Assembly: GCA_021802185.1 (NCBI GenBank)
Contig: JAKAAV010000010.1
Span: 1-14,715, forward strand
DNA: 14,715 bases
Reading direction: 5' to 3'
From: Chloroflexota bacterium
GTDB taxonomy: Bacteria > Chloroflexota > Limnocylindria > Limnocylindrales > CSP1-4
Shown here piece after piece: positions 13,395-14,715 of the stretch (the stretch's first letter is position 1; each line of letters begins with the position of its first letter). A model generated the notes under the pieces. That model did not search any database. It was given only the letters and a program-made list of their open reading frames with translations, and was not told the DNA's origin. The position numbers and the translations under genes were made by a program.

Positions 13395-14715
13395 ATGGGC
13401 TACCGCATCACGATCGATCAACGGGGATGCTTCAACTGCGGCGTCTGCATGGACGTGTGCCCCGTGCAGGCGCTCGACATGTCCCGCCCGACGAACGGCG
13501 GGCCCGAGACTGGATCCCGGGACGGCGCGCCCCTGCGCTGGATGATGGAGTTCCCGACGCAGGTCGGCGAGTGCATCGGCTGCGGGATCTGCGTGCGTGA
13601 GTGCCCCGTCGTGGTCGTGACGCTGGACTCCGTTCCCGGCGAGACGCCGCTGGTGCCGAGACAGGGCCCGATCACGCGCCCCGTGCCCGCCATCGAACCC
13701 CCCGCCTGGATCCCGCTCGGCGAGGCGACGCGCGAGGCTCTCAAGCCCGACCACCCCGAGCCGTTCGCGTCGCTGTTCACCTGGCGCACCAGCGAGCGGC
13801 CGCAGCCCTGGCAGACCTGGCGGTCGATGGTCGACGCGTCGGAGCGCGACCCGAAGGCGCCGTGCCAGGCGGCCTGCCCGGCCGGAACGGACGCCGGCAG
13901 GTACGTCGGCGCGATCGCCGCGGGCCGGTACGACGAGGCCTACGCGGTCGCCGCGGAGGTCAACCCCTTCCCGTCGGTCTGCGGCTGGATCTGCACCGCG
14001 CCGTGCGAGTCCGCCTGCCGCCGCGGGACGCTCGACGAGCCCATCTCGATCCGGAGCCTGAAGCGGTTCGCGGCGGAGCATGGGCGACTCCCGAAGGTCG
14101 CACCGCCGAAGGAGCGCCGTGACGGCCGCGTGGCGGTCGTCGGCGGCGGCCCGGCCGGCATGGCCGCGGCGTACTACCTCGTCCGGCTCGGGTACCGCGT
14201 GACCGTCTTCGAGGCGATGCCGGTGCCCGGCGGCATGATGGCGATCGGGATCCCGTCGTACCGCCTGCCGCGTGAGGCGCTCCAGGAGGAGATCCAGCGG
14301 ATCGTCGACCTCGGCGTCGAGCTCCGGCTCGACGCGGCGATGGGCCGGGACTTCAGCCTGAGCGATCTCGAGGCGCAGGGCTTCAACGCCGTCTTCCTCG
14401 CGACGGGCGCCTCGAAGAGCCGCCGGCTCGGCGTCCCGGGCGATCAGCTGCCCGGCGTCGTGCCCGCCACGCTGTTTTTGAAGCAGGTCAACCTCGGCGA
14501 GGGGACGCGGCTGTCCGGCCCCGTCGTCGTCGTCGGAGGGGGCAGCACGGCGATGGACGCCGCGCGGTCCGCCCTCCGGAGCGGCGCGGACTCGGTCACG
14601 ATCCTCTACCGCCGGGGTCGCGCGGAGATGCCGGCGCAGCGCGAGGAGGTCGACGCGGCCGAGCGCGAGGGCATCGCGATCCGGACCGGCGTCGTGATCG
14701 ACGAGGCGCTCGGCA
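13395..14715 (+). CDS. Ferredoxin-GltD-like FAD/NAD(P) oxidoreductase fusion (3' end outside window)
   Basis: The first 440 codons are open to the right edge. Residues 12-22 (C12, C15, C18, C22) and 60-70 (C60, C63, C66, C70) form two CxxCxxCxxxCP sites for a 2[4Fe-4S] ferredoxin domain. A further Cys-rich domain follows (C157, C161, then C196, C200, C204, C208) of the type found in the N-terminal part of dihydropyrimidine dehydrogenase and in the glutamate synthase small subunit. It leads into an FAD site VVGGGPAG (248-255) and a second dinucleotide site VVVGGGSTAMDAAR (378-391). The protein should pass electrons between NAD(P)H and ferredoxin-type partners through FAD and several clusters in the cytoplasm. 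The partner is probably encoded beyond the edge: a glutamate synthase large subunit, or a 2-oxoacid:ferredoxin oxidoreductase (inference). The start has a ribosome site (CGGAGG). Confidence 0.92.
   Translation, partial: MGYRITIDQRGCFNCGVCMDVCPVQALDMSRPTNGGPETGSRDGAPLRWMMEFPTQVGECIGCGICVRECPVVVVTLDSVPGETPLVPRQGPITRPVPAIEPPAWIPLGEATREALKPDHPEPFASLFTWRTSERPQPWQTWRSMVDASERDPKAPCQAACPAGTDAGRYVGAIAAGRYDEAYAVAAEVNPFPSVCGWICTAPCESACRRGTLDEPISIRSLKRFAAEHGRLPKVAPPKERRDGRVAVVGGGPAGMAAAYYLVRLGYRVTVFEAMPVPGGMMAIGIPSYRLPREALQEEIQRIVDLGVELRLDAAMGRDFSLSDLEAQGFNAVFLATGASKSRRLGVPGDQLPGVVPATLFLKQVNLGEGTRLSGPVVVVGGGSTAMDAARSALRSGADSVTILYRRGRAEMPAQREEVDAAEREGIAIRTGVVIDEALG

Overview
The window is very G+C-rich (roughly 70% by eye), uses GTG as a start codon freely and packs its genes closely. 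The gene content (PP2C phosphatase with Ser/Thr kinase, NarL-type two-component pair, CaiB-type CoA-transferase, ferredoxin/GltD-like fusion, Mca-like amidase) fits a high-GC free-living bacterium, either Chloroflexota (Limnocylindria-like) or Actinomycetota. The sequence alone does not decide the taxon; this is inference. No rRNA, tRNA, insertion sequence, phage gene or CRISPR array was found.

Region 1 (1-1723): a possible gene start on the minus strand runs off the left edge. Then comes a DinB-family protein (minus) divergent from an OmpR-like regulator whose receiver lacks the phosphoacceptor Asp and the conserved Lys. Region 2 (1724-5373): an APC-family permease, a PP2C phosphatase and a membrane-anchored Ser/Thr kinase lie in one direction with 22- and 13-nt gaps, probably one operon. 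Region 3 (5374-6606): a Mca/LmbE-type deacetylase on the minus strand converges on the kinase. Divergent from it is a 38-codon remnant resembling the N-terminus of a GIY-YIG family protein.

Region 4 (6603-11035): four genes form a tight run: family III CoA-transferase, FabL/FabI-like short-chain dehydrogenase, PfkB/ribokinase-family sugar kinase and fold-type I aminotransferase. Two junctions are ATGA overlaps. The combination suggests a small metabolic pathway that I cannot name. Region 5 (11181-13129): a membrane-bound, GAF-containing NarL-type histidine kinase overlaps its LuxR-type response regulator by one base. Region 6 (13130-14715): a 265-nt spacer carries four copies of a 15-bp tandem repeat and a palindrome. 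It is followed by a ferredoxin-GltD-like flavoprotein fusion that is cut by the right edge.

The points most worth a second look are the phosphorylation-dead regulator, the permease-phosphatase-kinase cassette, the unassigned four-gene metabolic operon, the GIY-YIG remnant at its 5' end, and a recurring TACCNT hexamer a few bases before several starts, which suggests leaderless transcription.
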